Assembly (NCBI GenBank): GCA_031276675.1
Contig: JAISMO010000130.1
Coordinates: forward strand, 1 to 40,254
Direction of reading: 5' to 3'
Source of the DNA: Tannerella sp.
GTDB lineage: Bacteria > Bacteroidota > Bacteroidia > Bacteroidales > Tannerellaceae
DNA length: 40,254 nucleotides
Shown: piece after piece, positions 9,100-17,475 of the stretch
Layout: each line of letters begins with the position of its first letter
Position numbering within the stretch: the stretch's first letter is position 1
Position numbers and translations under genes: made by a program
The notes under the pieces: generated by a model
The model's database searches: none
What the model saw: the letters and a program-made list of their open reading frames with translations, nothing else
Told to the model about the DNA's origin: nothing

Positions 9100-9942
9100 A
9101 TGTTCAGAATCGGCTGTCATTTATCGGCCTCCAAAGGCTTTTTAGCGATGGGCAGGGATGCCGTTCGCATCGGAGCGAACACGTTCCAGTTTTTCACCCG
9201 CAATCCGCGCGGCGGCAGCGCCAAAGCCATTGACGAAAAAGATGTGGCCGCATTCCTTGCGCTGGCGGAGGCGCACGACATCCGCTTCCTGGTCGCCCAT
9301 GCGCCCTATACGCTGAATGCCTGTGCGGTCGACGCCGGCATCCGGCAATTTGCGGGCGATACCATGGCCGACGATTTGCGACGCATGGAATACCTTCCCG
9401 GCAATTTCTACAACTTGCATCCCGGAAGCCATGTGCAGCAAGGCGTGGAAACGGGGATACGCCTGATTGCGGAAATGCTCAACCGCATCCTCCGGCCGGA
9501 ACAGAAGACGCTCGTCCTGCTGGAAACCATGGCCGGAAAAGGGAGTGAAATCGGCCGCAGTTTCGAAGAACTGCGGATGATTATCGACCGGATTGAGTTG
9601 AAGCATCTGCTGGGCGTGTGCCTCGATACCTGCCATGTTTCCGACGCGGGATACGATATTATTGACCGGCTGGACGGGGTGCTGGCGGAATTTGACCGTG
9701 TGATCGGACTGGAGCGATTGCGGGCCGTTCACCTCAACGACAGCCTGAACGCGCCGAACAGCCACAAGGATCGCCATGCCGGAATCGGCAAGGGGCAACT
9801 GGGCCTTGACGCGCTTGTCCGCGTGATCAATCATCCTGTTTTAAGGAATTTGCCCTTTAATCTGGAAACGCCGAACGAACTCGACGGCTACGCGGCTGAA
9901 ATCAAATTGCTGAAAAGCCTGTACCGGGAAGAGGCGAAATAA
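9100..9942 (+). CDS. nfo: Endonuclease IV (AP endonuclease)
   Basis: 280 residues, normal length for the family. Cleaves DNA 5' of abasic sites in base excision repair, using a three-zinc centre in a TIM barrel. Metal-ligand signatures appear in order: '[11 protein letters not shown]', 'YNLHPGSH', '[14 protein letters not shown]', '[15 protein letters not shown]', 'AVHLNDSLN', '[14 protein letters not shown]', '[10 protein letters not shown]'. Start set at the ATG giving '[13 protein letters not shown]', the conserved N-terminus; the frame is open further upstream but that part is not conserved. It ends 14 bases before the convergent GH3-family gene. Confidence 0.95.
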   Translation: MFRIGCHLSASKGFLAMGRDAVRIGANTFQFFTRNPRGGSAKAIDEKDVAAFLALAEAHDIRFLVAHAPYTLNACAVDAGIRQFAGDTMADDLRRMEYLPGNFYNLHPGSHVQQGVETGIRLIAEMLNRILRPEQKTLVLLETMAGKGSEIGRSFEELRMIIDRIELKHLLGVCLDTCHVSDAGYDIIDRLDGVLAEFDRVIGLERLRAVHLNDSLNAPNSHKDRHAGIGKGQLGLDALVRVINHPVLRNLPFNLETPNELDGYAAEIKLLKSLYREEAK

Positions 9943-9956
9943 ACGGGAGATAGCCG

Positions 9957-11498
9957 TCAATCATTCTTTTCCGCATACCCTTCCGGGGTTTGATTGAGCG
10001 CCAGCAATTCATCCAGGATGGCGCGACGGTTGCTCAGGCGGGGCACTTTGTGCTGACCGCCCAGTTTGCCTTTCATTTTCAGCCACCGGTGAAACAGGTG
10101 TTTTCGTGCCGGAATGACTTCCGGCGGTTGCAGGGAGATTTCCCTGTAGCGCTTGGCTTCGTAATCCGAGTTTAACGTCTGGAGCGCATGATCCAGCGCG
10201 GCCGCAAAGGCCTCAATGGAAGCCGGAGGCTTCTCAAACTCAATCAGCCACTGATGCCGGCCTTTTGCCCTGTCCAGCAGAAACAGCGGCGCCGCCGTAT
10301 AGCCGTTCACCTCCGCACCCGTCTGCCTGCAGGCCATTTGAATCCCTTTCTCCGCATTGTCCACCATCAGTTCTTCACCGAAGGCATTGATATAATGCTG
10401 CGTCCTTCCGGATATCACAAACTTGTGCGGAAAAAGCGAGGTGAACCGTACCGTATCCCCGATCCGGTAGCGCCACAGTCCCCCGGCCGTCGAAATAACC
10501 AGGGCATAGTTTACCCCCGTCCTTACTTCCTCCAGCGGAAGCGCAACCGATGATTCCTTTCCCGATTCGGTCATGGGAATAAATTCATAGAAAATGCCAT
10601 AGTCAAGCATCAGCAACAGACTGGAGTCCGCAGGGTCGTCCTGAATACCGAAAAAGCCTTCCGACGCATTGTAGGTTTCCATGTAATGCATCCTGTCGGA
10701 CGGAATCAATGATTCGTACTGCGTCCGGTAGGGTTCAAAACTGACGCCTCCGTGAAAGAAGACTTCCAGATTCGGCCAGACCTCCGTCAGAGTTTCGCGG
10801 CCGGCTTTCTTCAGCACCTCCCTGATCAGCGCCAGCATCCAGGACGGAATCCCGGAAAGACTCCCCACATCCCTGTTCCAGGTATGTGCCACGATGGCCC
10901 TGATTTTCGATTCCCATTCATCCATCAGGATAATCCGTTTTTTCGGAATACGCACCAGATTCACCCACGAAGGAAGGTTCCGGATCAGCAAAGCCGACAG
11001 ATCGCCGCAATGCGCCTTTCGGTTCAGCGGGAAGAGGCTGTGACTTCCGCCCAGTATCAGTCCCTTTCCGGCAAAGAAACGGCTCTCCGGATGATTCCGC
11101 AGATAAAGGCCCGTCGTGTCGTAGCCGCCTTGAAAATGCGAACTTCGCATGATCTCCGGCGTCACGGGAATAAACTTACTCCTGTCGTTCGTCGTGCCGC
11201 TGCTCCGGGCATACCATTTCACCGCAGCCGGCCACAGGACATCCTTTTCTCCGTCAATCATCCGCCGAATCAGCGATTTCAGCGTGTCATAGGTTTGCAG
11301 CGGAACCCGTTGGACATACGTCGCGTAGTCATGAATACTTCCGTAACCGTACTCTTTACCCCATACCGTTTTTTCCGCCCGTTTCAGCAGCTTTTTCAGT
11401 TGCACCTGCTGGATATCGACGGCACACGAGCCGTACGATTCCACGGTCCGCAGTCTGCTGCGGTAAAGCCGGGAAGCGCTTCGTGTGATCAGGTTCAT
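9957..11498 (-). CDS. GH3-family acyl-adenylate/amido-synthetase-like protein
   Basis: 513 residues, related to plant GH3 auxin-amido synthetases, which adenylate a carboxylate and couple it to an amine. Visible signatures: phosphate-binding 'WYARSSGTTNDRSKFIPVT' near residue 90, 'ILGGSHSLFP', 'YNASEGFFGIQ', 'YALVISTAGGLWRYRIGDT', and 'VISGRTQHYINAFGEELM'. Bacterial members are frequent in Bacteroidota but their substrates are undefined. The start 'MNLITRSASRLYR' is chosen because family members begin with a similar short helix followed by 'LLKRAEKTVWGKEYGY'. The same frame stays open to a GTG at 11735, but that stretch contains a -7 box and is likely leader. Expressed alone; the nearest upstream feature is a repeat array. 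Confidence 0.85.
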   Translation of the reverse strand: MNLITRSASRLYRSRLRTVESYGSCAVDIQQVQLKKLLKRAEKTVWGKEYGYGSIHDYATYVQRVPLQTYDTLKSLIRRMIDGEKDVLWPAAVKWYARSSGTTNDRSKFIPVTPEIMRSSHFQGGYDTTGLYLRNHPESRFFAGKGLILGGSHSLFPLNRKAHCGDLSALLIRNLPSWVNLVRIPKKRIILMDEWESKIRAIVAHTWNRDVGSLSGIPSWMLALIREVLKKAGRETLTEVWPNLEVFFHGGVSFEPYRTQYESLIPSDRMHYMETYNASEGFFGIQDDPADSSLLLMLDYGIFYEFIPMTESGKESSVALPLEEVRTGVNYALVISTAGGLWRYRIGDTVRFTSLFPHKFVISGRTQHYINAFGEELMVDNAEKGIQMACRQTGAEVNGYTAAPLFLLDRAKGRHQWLIEFEKPPASIEAFAAALDHALQTLNSDYEAKRYREISLQPPEVIPARKHLFHRWLKMKGKLGGQHKVPRLSNRRAILDELLALNQTPEGYAEKND

Positions 11499-11705
11499 GT
11501 TTTTCGGGATAAGTATTTGCACAGGGTCGGCAACCCGTCCGGCCCGCCGGTCGGGGCCGAACAGACTGCTGCCGGCCACAGACTCTGAAAAACGGATACA
11601 ATTCGGCTGTAATACAGAACCATCTTCTTTGTCATCTTCTTTGTTCAAATTAAAAACACAATAAAAAAAAACTGCCCGATAACGAACAGCGAATCGGACA
11701 GGCGG

Positions 11706-11713
11706 CAAAGATA
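11706..11713 (-). promoter_or_regulatory. -7 box TATCTTTG, probable GH3-family promoter
   Basis: On the minus strand this is an exact TAnnTTTG match. It would give a leader of about 200 nt before ATG 11498, much longer than for other genes here. The leader carries a tandem 12-mer (ACAAAGAAGATG twice, near 11623-11646). Confidence 0.4.
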
Positions 11714-11825
11714 TTGTTTTTTCCCAAAAAATCACTTGGAGAGCAAGTATTTGAAGAAGTCATGTTACGCGGCATCCGGGCTTATCCCTCGCCGACAGGG
11801 CCGCCCGACGGCCGTTGCTGCGACA

Positions 11826-12094
11826 GACCTGCCGCTGTGCACCGGAGGTATCGATCGACCTCTAATGCAGATGTCGACCAGCCTATACACTGGAGGTCGA
11901 TTAACCTGCAGGCTGGAGGTCGATCAACCTGCAGGCTGGAGGTCGATCAACCTGTAAGCTGGAGGTCGATTAACCTGCAGGCTGGAGGTCAATCAACCTG
12001 TAAGCTGGAGGTCGATCAACCTGCAGGCTTGAGGTCAATCAACCTGCAGGCTGGAGGTGGGTTCACCTGTGCACTGGAGACCTGCCGCTGTGCA
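11826..12094. repeat. 23-bp tandem array flanked by 16-bp direct repeats
   Basis: Eight 23-bp units run from 11892 to 12075. Each begins GGAGGTCGATCAACCTG or a near variant and ends GCAGGCT or GTAAGCT; the eighth is more diverged. Looser copies precede them from 11844. Units contain a dyad AGGT-N6-ACCT and often the 8-bp palindrome CCTGCAGG. The block is bracketed by GACCTGCCGCTGTGCA at 11826-11841 and 12079-12094. A 23-bp period is not a multiple of 3, so it is not a repeated peptide. It occupies most of the gap between divergent transcription units (GH3 and sigma operon). Unit sequences vary at a few fixed positions. Confidence 0.9.
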
Positions 12095-12228
12095 TTATAA
12101 AAGGGACAGCCTGATTGCCTGCTGCATCGAGGCTGCCCGACGGATGATGCGTAACATGAGTTATTAAATAAAATCAGGCGGGATGGATTGCATGATTCGG
12201 ATGTGTCGCCAAAAAATCAACGGCATGT

Positions 12229-12236
12229 TATATTTT
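12229..12236 (+). promoter_or_regulatory. Near-consensus -7 box TATATTTT for the sigma operon
   Basis: Seven of eight positions match TAnnTTTG, 26 nt before ATG 12263. No -33 TTTG is evident. A deviating box could reflect use of an alternative sigma factor, but this is not shown. Confidence 0.35.
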
Positions 12237-12262
12237 CCGTGATCATCCGTTATAGGAAAAAA

Positions 12263-12766
12263 ATGGACAGAGAAAGATTTAAAACGGATATCCTGTCATT
12301 GCGGCCGGCGATGCTGGCGGTAGCGGTGAAGATGCTCGGCGATGTTGACGACGCGAATGATGCTGTTCAGGAGATCATGCTGCGTATCTGGGAAATGCGC
12401 ATCCGGGTGATGCGGATGACGAACCCCGGAGGATATGCCATGCAGTCGCTGAAGCACTTTTGCATTGACAGACTGCGCACCGAAAAACAGACAGTCGAAC
12501 CGGACGAAGCCGTCTTTGTCTGCGACGATACGCCTTACACCGGAACGGAACAGCGCGACGCCGTCGCCCTCGTCAGACAAATCGTCGCCTCGCTGCCCCG
12601 ACTGCAACGAATGATCATTGAGATGCGTGACATCGAAGGGTATGAACCTGAAGAAATTGCATCCGTGACAGGCATGAGGGTTGCCACAGTAACCGTTAAT
12701 CTTTCGAGAGCAAGGAAAAAAGTACGTGATTCGTTTATTCGGATCAACAGTTATAAAAAGATATAA
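12263..12766 (+). CDS. ECF-type RNA polymerase sigma factor
   Basis: 167 residues, typical ECF length. Region 2: 'MLAVAVKMLGDVDDANDAVQ' followed by 'EIMLRIWEMR', with the core-binding helix and DDA-x2-AVQE motif. Region 4: 'LPRLQRMIIEMRDIEGYEPE' and 'EIASVTGMRVATVTVNLSRA', the -35 recognition helix-turn-helix. Start taken at ATG 12263 ('MDRERFKTD'), after an A-rich stretch; the longer frame from 12188 adds a non-conserved leader and would include the -7 box. Heads a four-gene set with 5-20 nt spacings ending in an outer-membrane protein, so it probably controls an envelope response and its own operon. Confidence 0.9.
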   Translation: MDRERFKTDILSLRPAMLAVAVKMLGDVDDANDAVQEIMLRIWEMRIRVMRMTNPGGYAMQSLKHFCIDRLRTEKQTVEPDEAVFVCDDTPYTGTEQRDAVALVRQIVASLPRLQRMIIEMRDIEGYEPEEIASVTGMRVATVTVNLSRARKKVRDSFIRINSYKKI

Positions 12767-12777
12767 AGCCTGTGTAT

Positions 12778-13236
12778 ATGGACAAGTTTTGCCGATTGAC
12801 CGAAAAATATTTTGAAGGGCTGACTTCGCTGAAAGAAGAACAGCAGTTGAGGAGTTATTACCGGCGCAAAAAGATAGCGCCCGAACTGGAGTTATACAAG
12901 CCTGTCTTCGACTATTTCAACGAAGAAAGAGGCGTGTTGGAAAGAGAAGTTTGGATATCCCGGAAATCACGTGTTATGAAGCTGTTTTTCCCGGTAACGG
13001 CCGTTGCCGCCTGTGCCCTGCTGATCTTTGCCCTGAAGAGGCACGACCTGCGGCAATCTCCCGGAAAGGACGTGAAATCGCTTGCCTACATCCATACGCA
13101 GAAAATTACCGACATCGAAATCATCGGCAACGAAACGCTTAACAGCCTCGAAAACCTCGCGGAAGAAACCGCCAACGTCTACACCCTGCAAATCGAGGCC
13201 TTGAATCTGTTTACGGATATGGAACTTAATAGATAA
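12778..13236 (+). CDS. Single-pass membrane protein, candidate anti-sigma factor
   Basis: 152 residues. A cytoplasmic N-terminal region of about 60 residues ('FCRLTEKYFEGLTSLKEEQQ') is followed by one transmembrane helix near residues 66-85 ('MKLFFPVTAVAACALLIFAL') and a short extracytoplasmic tail with 'LENLAEETANVYTLQIEAL'. 'KYFEGLTSLKEEQQLRSYY' resembles the start of Bacteroidota anti-sigma-like partners. No FecR domain is seen. Position directly after the sigma gene supports an anti-sigma role (inference). Start taken at ATG 12778; a GTG two codons earlier is possible. Confidence 0.65.
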   Translation: MDKFCRLTEKYFEGLTSLKEEQQLRSYYRRKKIAPELELYKPVFDYFNEERGVLEREVWISRKSRVMKLFFPVTAVAACALLIFALKRHDLRQSPGKDVKSLAYIHTQKITDIEIIGNETLNSLENLAEETANVYTLQIEALNLFTDMELNR

Positions 13237-13243
13237 ATGAATT

Positions 13244-13729
13244 ATGTGGAAGAAAATCATTATACTGTCCGGTTTTATGCTGGTCCTGTCAACAGGCCGT
13301 GCACAGCAAAAACTGAGCGTGGACACCCTGTTCAACGAATACGGACTGTTGCATGGCTCCGTCATGATCACGCTCGGCAAAGACGTACTCGGTAACCATA
13401 CGCTGATTGATGAATACAAATGCCTGATGATGCAAGCGGAGTCAGAGCCGGCACAGCGCATCGAAACAGCGATCCGTCGCGATTATGAGCGAAGAGAACG
13501 CTCCGGCAAGGGTACCGTAATCAAAGAGATACGCAGAAACGGACATCTCCGCAATGCCTCCTACGCTCTTGGGAAAGACCGTGTGTCGAGCGTTGCCGAA
13601 TACATTCTCTATTCGCGACACGACAACAAAATAACGCTCGTCTATCTCAGCGGATCCTTTCCAGCCGGACAACTCGACGGCGAACTCAACAAACTGAAGA
13701 ATTTATTCATCAAAATCAACAGGAAATAA
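13244..13729 (+). CDS. Small exported protein of the sigma operon, function unknown
   Basis: 161 residues with a signal peptide ('MWKKIIILSGFMLVLSTGRA', cleavage near 'GRAQQ'). The mature part is charged and mixed alpha/beta: 'VDTLFNEYGLLHGSVMITLG', and 'ITLVYLSGSFPAGQLDGELN' near the end. The layout recalls the DUF4252/DUF6108-type periplasmic proteins that follow sigma/anti-sigma pairs in Bacteroides; I cannot assign it firmly to either. It lies 7 bases after the previous stop, so is surely co-transcribed, and may sense or relay envelope status. Confidence 0.6.
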   Translation: MWKKIIILSGFMLVLSTGRAQQKLSVDTLFNEYGLLHGSVMITLGKDVLGNHTLIDEYKCLMMQAESEPAQRIETAIRRDYERRERSGKGTVIKEIRRNGHLRNASYALGKDRVSSVAEYILYSRHDNKITLVYLSGSFPAGQLDGELNKLKNLFIKINRK

Positions 13730-13749
13730 TTTTAATACATTCACGGATC

Positions 13750-14490
13750 ATGAAATTTTTATACAGTAAAAAAACAGTACAGTTCATCATCGCCGTTTGT
13801 GCAGTGATGTTTTCCGCAAATACGGCTTTTGCGCAGGAATGCAGTTCGGTCACGCTCGACGGTTCACTTTATGACATCGTTTTTTCATGGAAAAAGAAAA
13901 GGGTAGCCGTCGAATCCCACTGGGCAGGACCGGGTTTTGCCTTCTCAAACCTGAGGGGACTTCCCGATGCCGCCGATCTCATACCGGAACGCTCATACTC
14001 CGTCAGCTTGAACGTCGAGGACCGGGAAATTCCCATTCATCCTCACTGGCTGCTGGTTTCGGGTATCGGTTTCGACTGGACGCGCTTTCACTTCGGAGGC
14101 AATGTCAGCCTGCAAAACAAAGGCGGGCACACCGATTTTTTCTATGACGACAGGACGTATAAGGACAGCAAACTGCTTGTTTATTACGGTAAAATTCCGT
14201 TGCTGCTCGAATATCAGACGCACGCCAACGGCAAAACGTTCTATATGCAGGGTGGTGTCGAAGGACTGGTGAAACTCTACTCCAAGTCGTGCATAGAGGT
14301 TAACAGCGGCAAGGGCATTGACAGGGAAGAGTTTCGTAATCTGAAAATCCTTCCTGTGAACATGCGCCTGTTCCTGCACGTGGGATTCTCCAAATTCGGA
14401 GTTTTCGGCTATTACCAGCCTTTCTCCATGTTTCAGCAGAGACGCGGGCCGGACCTTCGCTCGTTTGGGGCAGGTATTTCCCTGAATTAG
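13750..14490 (+). CDS. Outer-membrane beta-barrel protein
   Basis: 246 residues. Signal peptide residues 1-29 ('FIIAVCAVMFSANTAFAQEC'). The mature part has alternating strands with aromatic ends: 'HWLLVSGIGFDWTRFHF', 'LLVYYGKIPLLLEYQT', 'NMRLFLHVGFSKFGVFGYY', ending 'SFGAGISLN', typical of a small outer-membrane barrel. Last gene of the sigma operon and a plausible target or signal source of it. It ends 25 bases before the convergent nadB stop. Confidence 0.7.
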   Translation: MKFLYSKKTVQFIIAVCAVMFSANTAFAQECSSVTLDGSLYDIVFSWKKKRVAVESHWAGPGFAFSNLRGLPDAADLIPERSYSVSLNVEDREIPIHPHWLLVSGIGFDWTRFHFGGNVSLQNKGGHTDFFYDDRTYKDSKLLVYYGKIPLLLEYQTHANGKTFYMQGGVEGLVKLYSKSCIEVNSGKGIDREEFRNLKILPVNMRLFLHVGFSKFGVFGYYQPFSMFQQRRGPDLRSFGAGISLN

Positions 14491-14515
14491 AAGAAAGACT
14501 GAGGGCCGGGGGATG

Positions 14516-16084
14516 TTATTTTTTGGGAGGGTAATCCAGTGTATAATGCAGCCCGCGGCTCTCTTTCCGTTCGATGGCCTGTCGCGTAATCAGATACCCT
14601 ACATTAATCATATTGCGCAGTTCGCAAATGTCTTTCGACGCAATCGAGCGTTTAAAGAGGCTTTCCGTTTCTTCGTACAGGATATCCAGCCGCACCCATG
14701 CCCGCTTCAGCCGCAGATCGGAACGTACAATCCCGACATAGGTAGACATGATTTGCTCTACCTCCCTGATGCTTTGCGTGATCAGCACCATTTCCTCCGG
14801 CGATCGCGTGCCTTTGTCATTCCATTCGGGAATATTGGTTTGATACTCGATCTGTCCGATCAGGCGTGTACTGTGTCCGGCGGCTGCGTCGGCATAGACG
14901 ATTGCTTCAATCAGCGAATTGGATGCCAGTCGGTTGCCGCCGTGCAGCCCGGTACAGGCACATTCGCCTGCCGCATAGAGGCGTTCGATGGACGTGCGGG
15001 CATTCAAATCCACCCGAATCCCCCCGCAAAGATAGTGAGCGGCCGGGGCGACGGGAATATAATCTTTCGTCAGGTCGATACCCAGGCTCAGGCATTTGCG
15101 GTAAATATTCGGAAAATGTTTTTTCGTTTCTTCCGCATCCTTGTGAGTGACGTCCAGATAGACACAGTCGTCGCCGCGGTTTTTCATCTCACTGTCAATC
15201 GCCCGAGCCACGATGTCGCGCGGCGCCAGTGAAAGCCGTCCGTCGTATTTGTGCATAAATTCCCTGCCGTCCCGGGTACGCAGTACGGCGCCGTATCCGC
15301 GCATGGCCTCGGAGACGAGGAACGAAGGACGGTCGCCGGGGTGGTAAAGCGCCGTGGGATGGAACTGGATAAACTCCATGTCCTTCACCGTTCCCTTTGC
15401 ACGGTAGACCATGGCGATGCCGTCGCCGGTAGCCACCAGCGGATTGGTGGTTGTCCGGTACACGGCGCCGGCGCCGCCGGTGGCCATCAGCGTGATTTTG
15501 GAGAGGAACGTGTCAATACGTCCGGTTGTCATGTCCATCACATAGGCGCCGTAGCACCGGATGTCCGGCGTTTGACGGGTGACGGTAACTCCAAGGTGGT
15601 GTTGAGTCAGGATTTCGATAGCAAAATGATTTTCGCAAACCCGGATATTCGGATGCCTCTTCACGGCACGGATGAGGCTGTTTTGAATTTCGGCGCCGGT
15701 ATTGTCCTTGTGGTGGAGAATCCGGTGTTCGGAATGTCCACCCTCGCGGTGCAGGTCGAAATCACCTTTCTCGTCCCTGTCGAAATCGACGCCCCAGCCG
15801 ATCAGTTCCCCGATTTGTTCCGGTGCACTGCGCACGACCTTTTCCACGGCCGCCCGGTCGCCGAGCAAATCGCCGGCAACGAGCGTGTCTTCGATGTGCT
15901 TGTCGAAATTGTCGACCATGAAGTTGGTAACTGATGCAACGCCTCCCTGGGCAAAATACGTATTCGCTTCTTCCAGTCCGGACTTGCAGAGCAGCGCCAC
16001 CGATCCCTTGCCGGCAACCTTGAGTGCAAAACTCATTCCCGCTATCCCCGAACCTATTACTAAAAAATCATATTTCCAAATCAT
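14516..16084 (-). CDS. nadB: L-aspartate oxidase
   Basis: 522 residues, normal length. Oxidises L-aspartate to iminoaspartate, the first step of bacterial NAD synthesis, using FAD. Motifs: FAD fold 'DFLVIGSGIAGMSFALKVA', 'ANTYFAQGGVASV', substrate loop 'HREGGHSEHRILHHKDNTG', 'LMATGGAGAVYRTTTNP', 'VAPAAHYLCGGIRVD', and 'GLHGGNRLASNSLIEAIVYA'. These separate it from succinate dehydrogenase and fumarate reductase flavoproteins. Start 'MIWKYDFLVIGSG' is fixed by the FAD motif and by a -7 box 22 nt upstream. nadA and nadC are not in the window. An Lrp-type regulator lies 236 nt upstream on the same strand with its own promoter. Confidence 0.95.
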   Translation of the reverse strand: MIWKYDFLVIGSGIAGMSFALKVAGKGSVALLCKSGLEEANTYFAQGGVASVTNFMVDNFDKHIEDTLVAGDLLGDRAAVEKVVRSAPEQIGELIGWGVDFDRDEKGDFDLHREGGHSEHRILHHKDNTGAEIQNSLIRAVKRHPNIRVCENHFAIEILTQHHLGVTVTRQTPDIRCYGAYVMDMTTGRIDTFLSKITLMATGGAGAVYRTTTNPLVATGDGIAMVYRAKGTVKDMEFIQFHPTALYHPGDRPSFLVSEAMRGYGAVLRTRDGREFMHKYDGRLSLAPRDIVARAIDSEMKNRGDDCVYLDVTHKDAEETKKHFPNIYRKCLSLGIDLTKDYIPVAPAAHYLCGGIRVDLNARTSIERLYAAGECACTGLHGGNRLASNSLIEAIVYADAAAGHSTRLIGQIEYQTNIPEWNDKGTRSPEEMVLITQSIREVEQIMSTYVGIVRSDLRLKRAWVRLDILYEETESLFKRSIASKDICELRNMINVGYLITRQAIERKESRGLHYTLDYPPKK

Positions 16085-16105
16085 GATCCATGCCTGTTTC
16101 GGCGA

Positions 16106-16113
16106 CAAAGATA
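16106..16113 (-). promoter_or_regulatory. -7 box TATCTTTG for nadB
   Basis: Exact TAnnTTTG match on the minus strand, giving a leader of about 15 nt before ATG 16084. Confidence 0.55.
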
Positions 16114-16320
16114 CAAAAAAAGGAAAAAAGGCTTCTTTCGGGGCTGTTCTCAAACGCGGCGCCTCATTTCGGGCGGATTTATATGACGTCGGCAAAGGCG
16201 GTTGCGGACAGGGAGAAGGCGTTGAAGGCGGCGTATGAAAAGGCGCAGCGGAAGCTCAGTATGGGCAACTTCTCCATGCAGGACATTGCCTGTCGCCTGT
16301 CTTTCGACAATATACCTCGT

Positions 16321-16779
16321 TCACAGGTTGAACGGGATTTCCCTTTTCAGGCTTTCGCAGAGTGAAATGAGCGTTTCGGTTTCGGTCACGCCCGGAATTT
16401 CCTGTATTTTCCCGTTCAGCAGTTCCATCAGGTGTTCATTGTCGCGGGCATACAGTTTGATGAGCATTGAATAGGGGCCGGTTGTAAAATTGATTTCTAT
16501 GATTTCCTGAATCTTTTCCAGTTCCGGGACCACGTCCTTGTACATGGAGCCACGTTCCAGTTTTACGCCGATATAGGTGCAGGTATTATAGCCCAGTATT
16601 TTGGGATTGATATGATACCCGGAACCTAATATGACGCGCATGTCCATCAGGCGCTGAACCCGCTGATGAATGGCCGCACGCGACACGCCGCAGGCCTCCG
16701 CGACTTCCTTGAAAGGCATTCGCGCATTTTTTGAAATGATACCTAGTATCTGCCGGTCTAATTTGTCAATCTTCTCCAT
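16321..16779 (-). CDS. Lrp/AsnC-family transcriptional regulator
   Basis: 152 residues. N-terminal AsnC-type helix-turn-helix: 'KIDKLDRQILGIISKNARMP' then 'FKEVAEACGVSRAAIHQRVQ'. C-terminal RAM (effector-binding) domain with 'YTYIGVKLE'-like strands: 'TCTYIGVKLERGSMYKDV', 'EIIEINFTTGPYSMLIKLYA', 'IPGVTETETLISL'. Members bind amino acids and form dimers to octamers. Start 'MEKIDKLDRQ' is conserved and sits 31 nt after a -7 box. The target is unknown; nadB downstream on the same strand is one candidate but has its own promoter. Confidence 0.9.
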   Translation of the reverse strand: MEKIDKLDRQILGIISKNARMPFKEVAEACGVSRAAIHQRVQRLMDMRVILGSGYHINPKILGYNTCTYIGVKLERGSMYKDVVPELEKIQEIIEINFTTGPYSMLIKLYARDNEHLMELLNGKIQEIPGVTETETLISLCESLKREIPFNL

Positions 16780-16809
16780 TTTTATATTTTGCAACACTGA
16801 ATCCGTTAT

Positions 16810-16817
16810 CAAAAGTA
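16810..16817 (-). promoter_or_regulatory. -7 box TACTTTTG for the Lrp-type regulator
   Basis: Exact TAnnTTTG match on the minus strand, giving a leader of about 24 nt before ATG 16779. Confidence 0.5.
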
Positions 16818-17036
16818 CAGTCTTTTTCCGAATATTCCGCCATTTTGCGAAAAAAATCGGGCAAATATACGGAATTTTGCCGATTCACCGGCGTTTTGGC
16901 ATGACTCTGCATTTCAAAGCCGAACCTCTGCCGGCTTCCCGCAGATGGATGCCGGTTTATACTTTGAGCGGTCTGATTTGATCAATTGAAAAATACGATA
17001 CGTCAAACAGGATAATACCGCTGCGGAATCCATAAA

Positions 17037-17112
17037 CCCGGAATGTCCGTTAAGAATCTAATGATAACCGGTGTTCATTGTAAAATGATTACCTTCCAAC
17101 GGACATTTCGGG
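17037..17112. repeat. 15-bp inverted repeat with 46-nt spacer
   Basis: CCCGGAATGTCCGTT (17037-17051) and AACGGACATTTCGGG (17098-17112) are complementary at 14 of 15 positions. No open reading frame explains it. It lies in the 1-kb gene-free gap 16818-17740, which also holds the 42-bp array; I see nothing else there. Confidence 0.6.
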
Positions 17113-17234
17113 ATAAAATCCTTTTTGCGTAAATATTGGTTATATGTCTGCATTTTCAGCCTGTCGCATCCTGATACCTCCGGTGTGCAGGGTGTGACAG
17201 TTTGAAATGCCTTAAGGATACAGAGGAACATATT

Positions 17235-17475
17235 GACTGTCCGCCGACTTTCTTCGGTTTATAAAAGTCTCTCGACGACCGTCCGCCGACTTTCTTCGGT
17301 AGATAAAAGTCTCTCGACGACCGTCCGCCAACTTTCTTCGGTCGATTAAAGTCTCTCGACAACTGTCCGCCAACTTTCTTCAGTTGATAAAAGTCTCTCG
17401 ACGACCGTCCGCCGACTTTCTTCGGTCGATTAAAGTCTCCCGACGACCGTCCGCCGATTTTCTTCGGTCGATTAT
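17235..17475. repeat. 42-bp tandem array, about 5.7 units
   Basis: Units at 17235-17276, 17277-17318, 17319-17360, 17361-17402, 17403-17444 and a partial to about 17475. Each has GACCGTCCGCCGACTTTCTT, then CGGTCGAT(A/T)AAAGTC, then TCTCGAC. Arms GACCG and CGGTC pair. The fourth unit changes both arms together, to AACTG and CAGTT. 42 is a multiple of 3 and both strands stay open across the array (minus strand reads a 14-residue repeat containing 'SRDFYLPKKVGG'), but no promoter or start context supports a gene. Lies between the Lrp-type gene and the rhamnosidase. Confidence 0.9.

Noticed and set aside
11826-12094. CRISPR array.
   Set aside because: Units are contiguous 23-mers without unique spacers, and no cas genes are present.
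16178-16368. Short open frame reading 'KALKAAYEKAQRKLSMGNFS' then 'MQDIACRLSFDN', faintly like the end of an AraC-type helix-turn-helix.
   Set aside because: Too short and too weak, overlaps the Lrp-type gene end, and has no start signal. It may be a gene remnant but I cannot support it.
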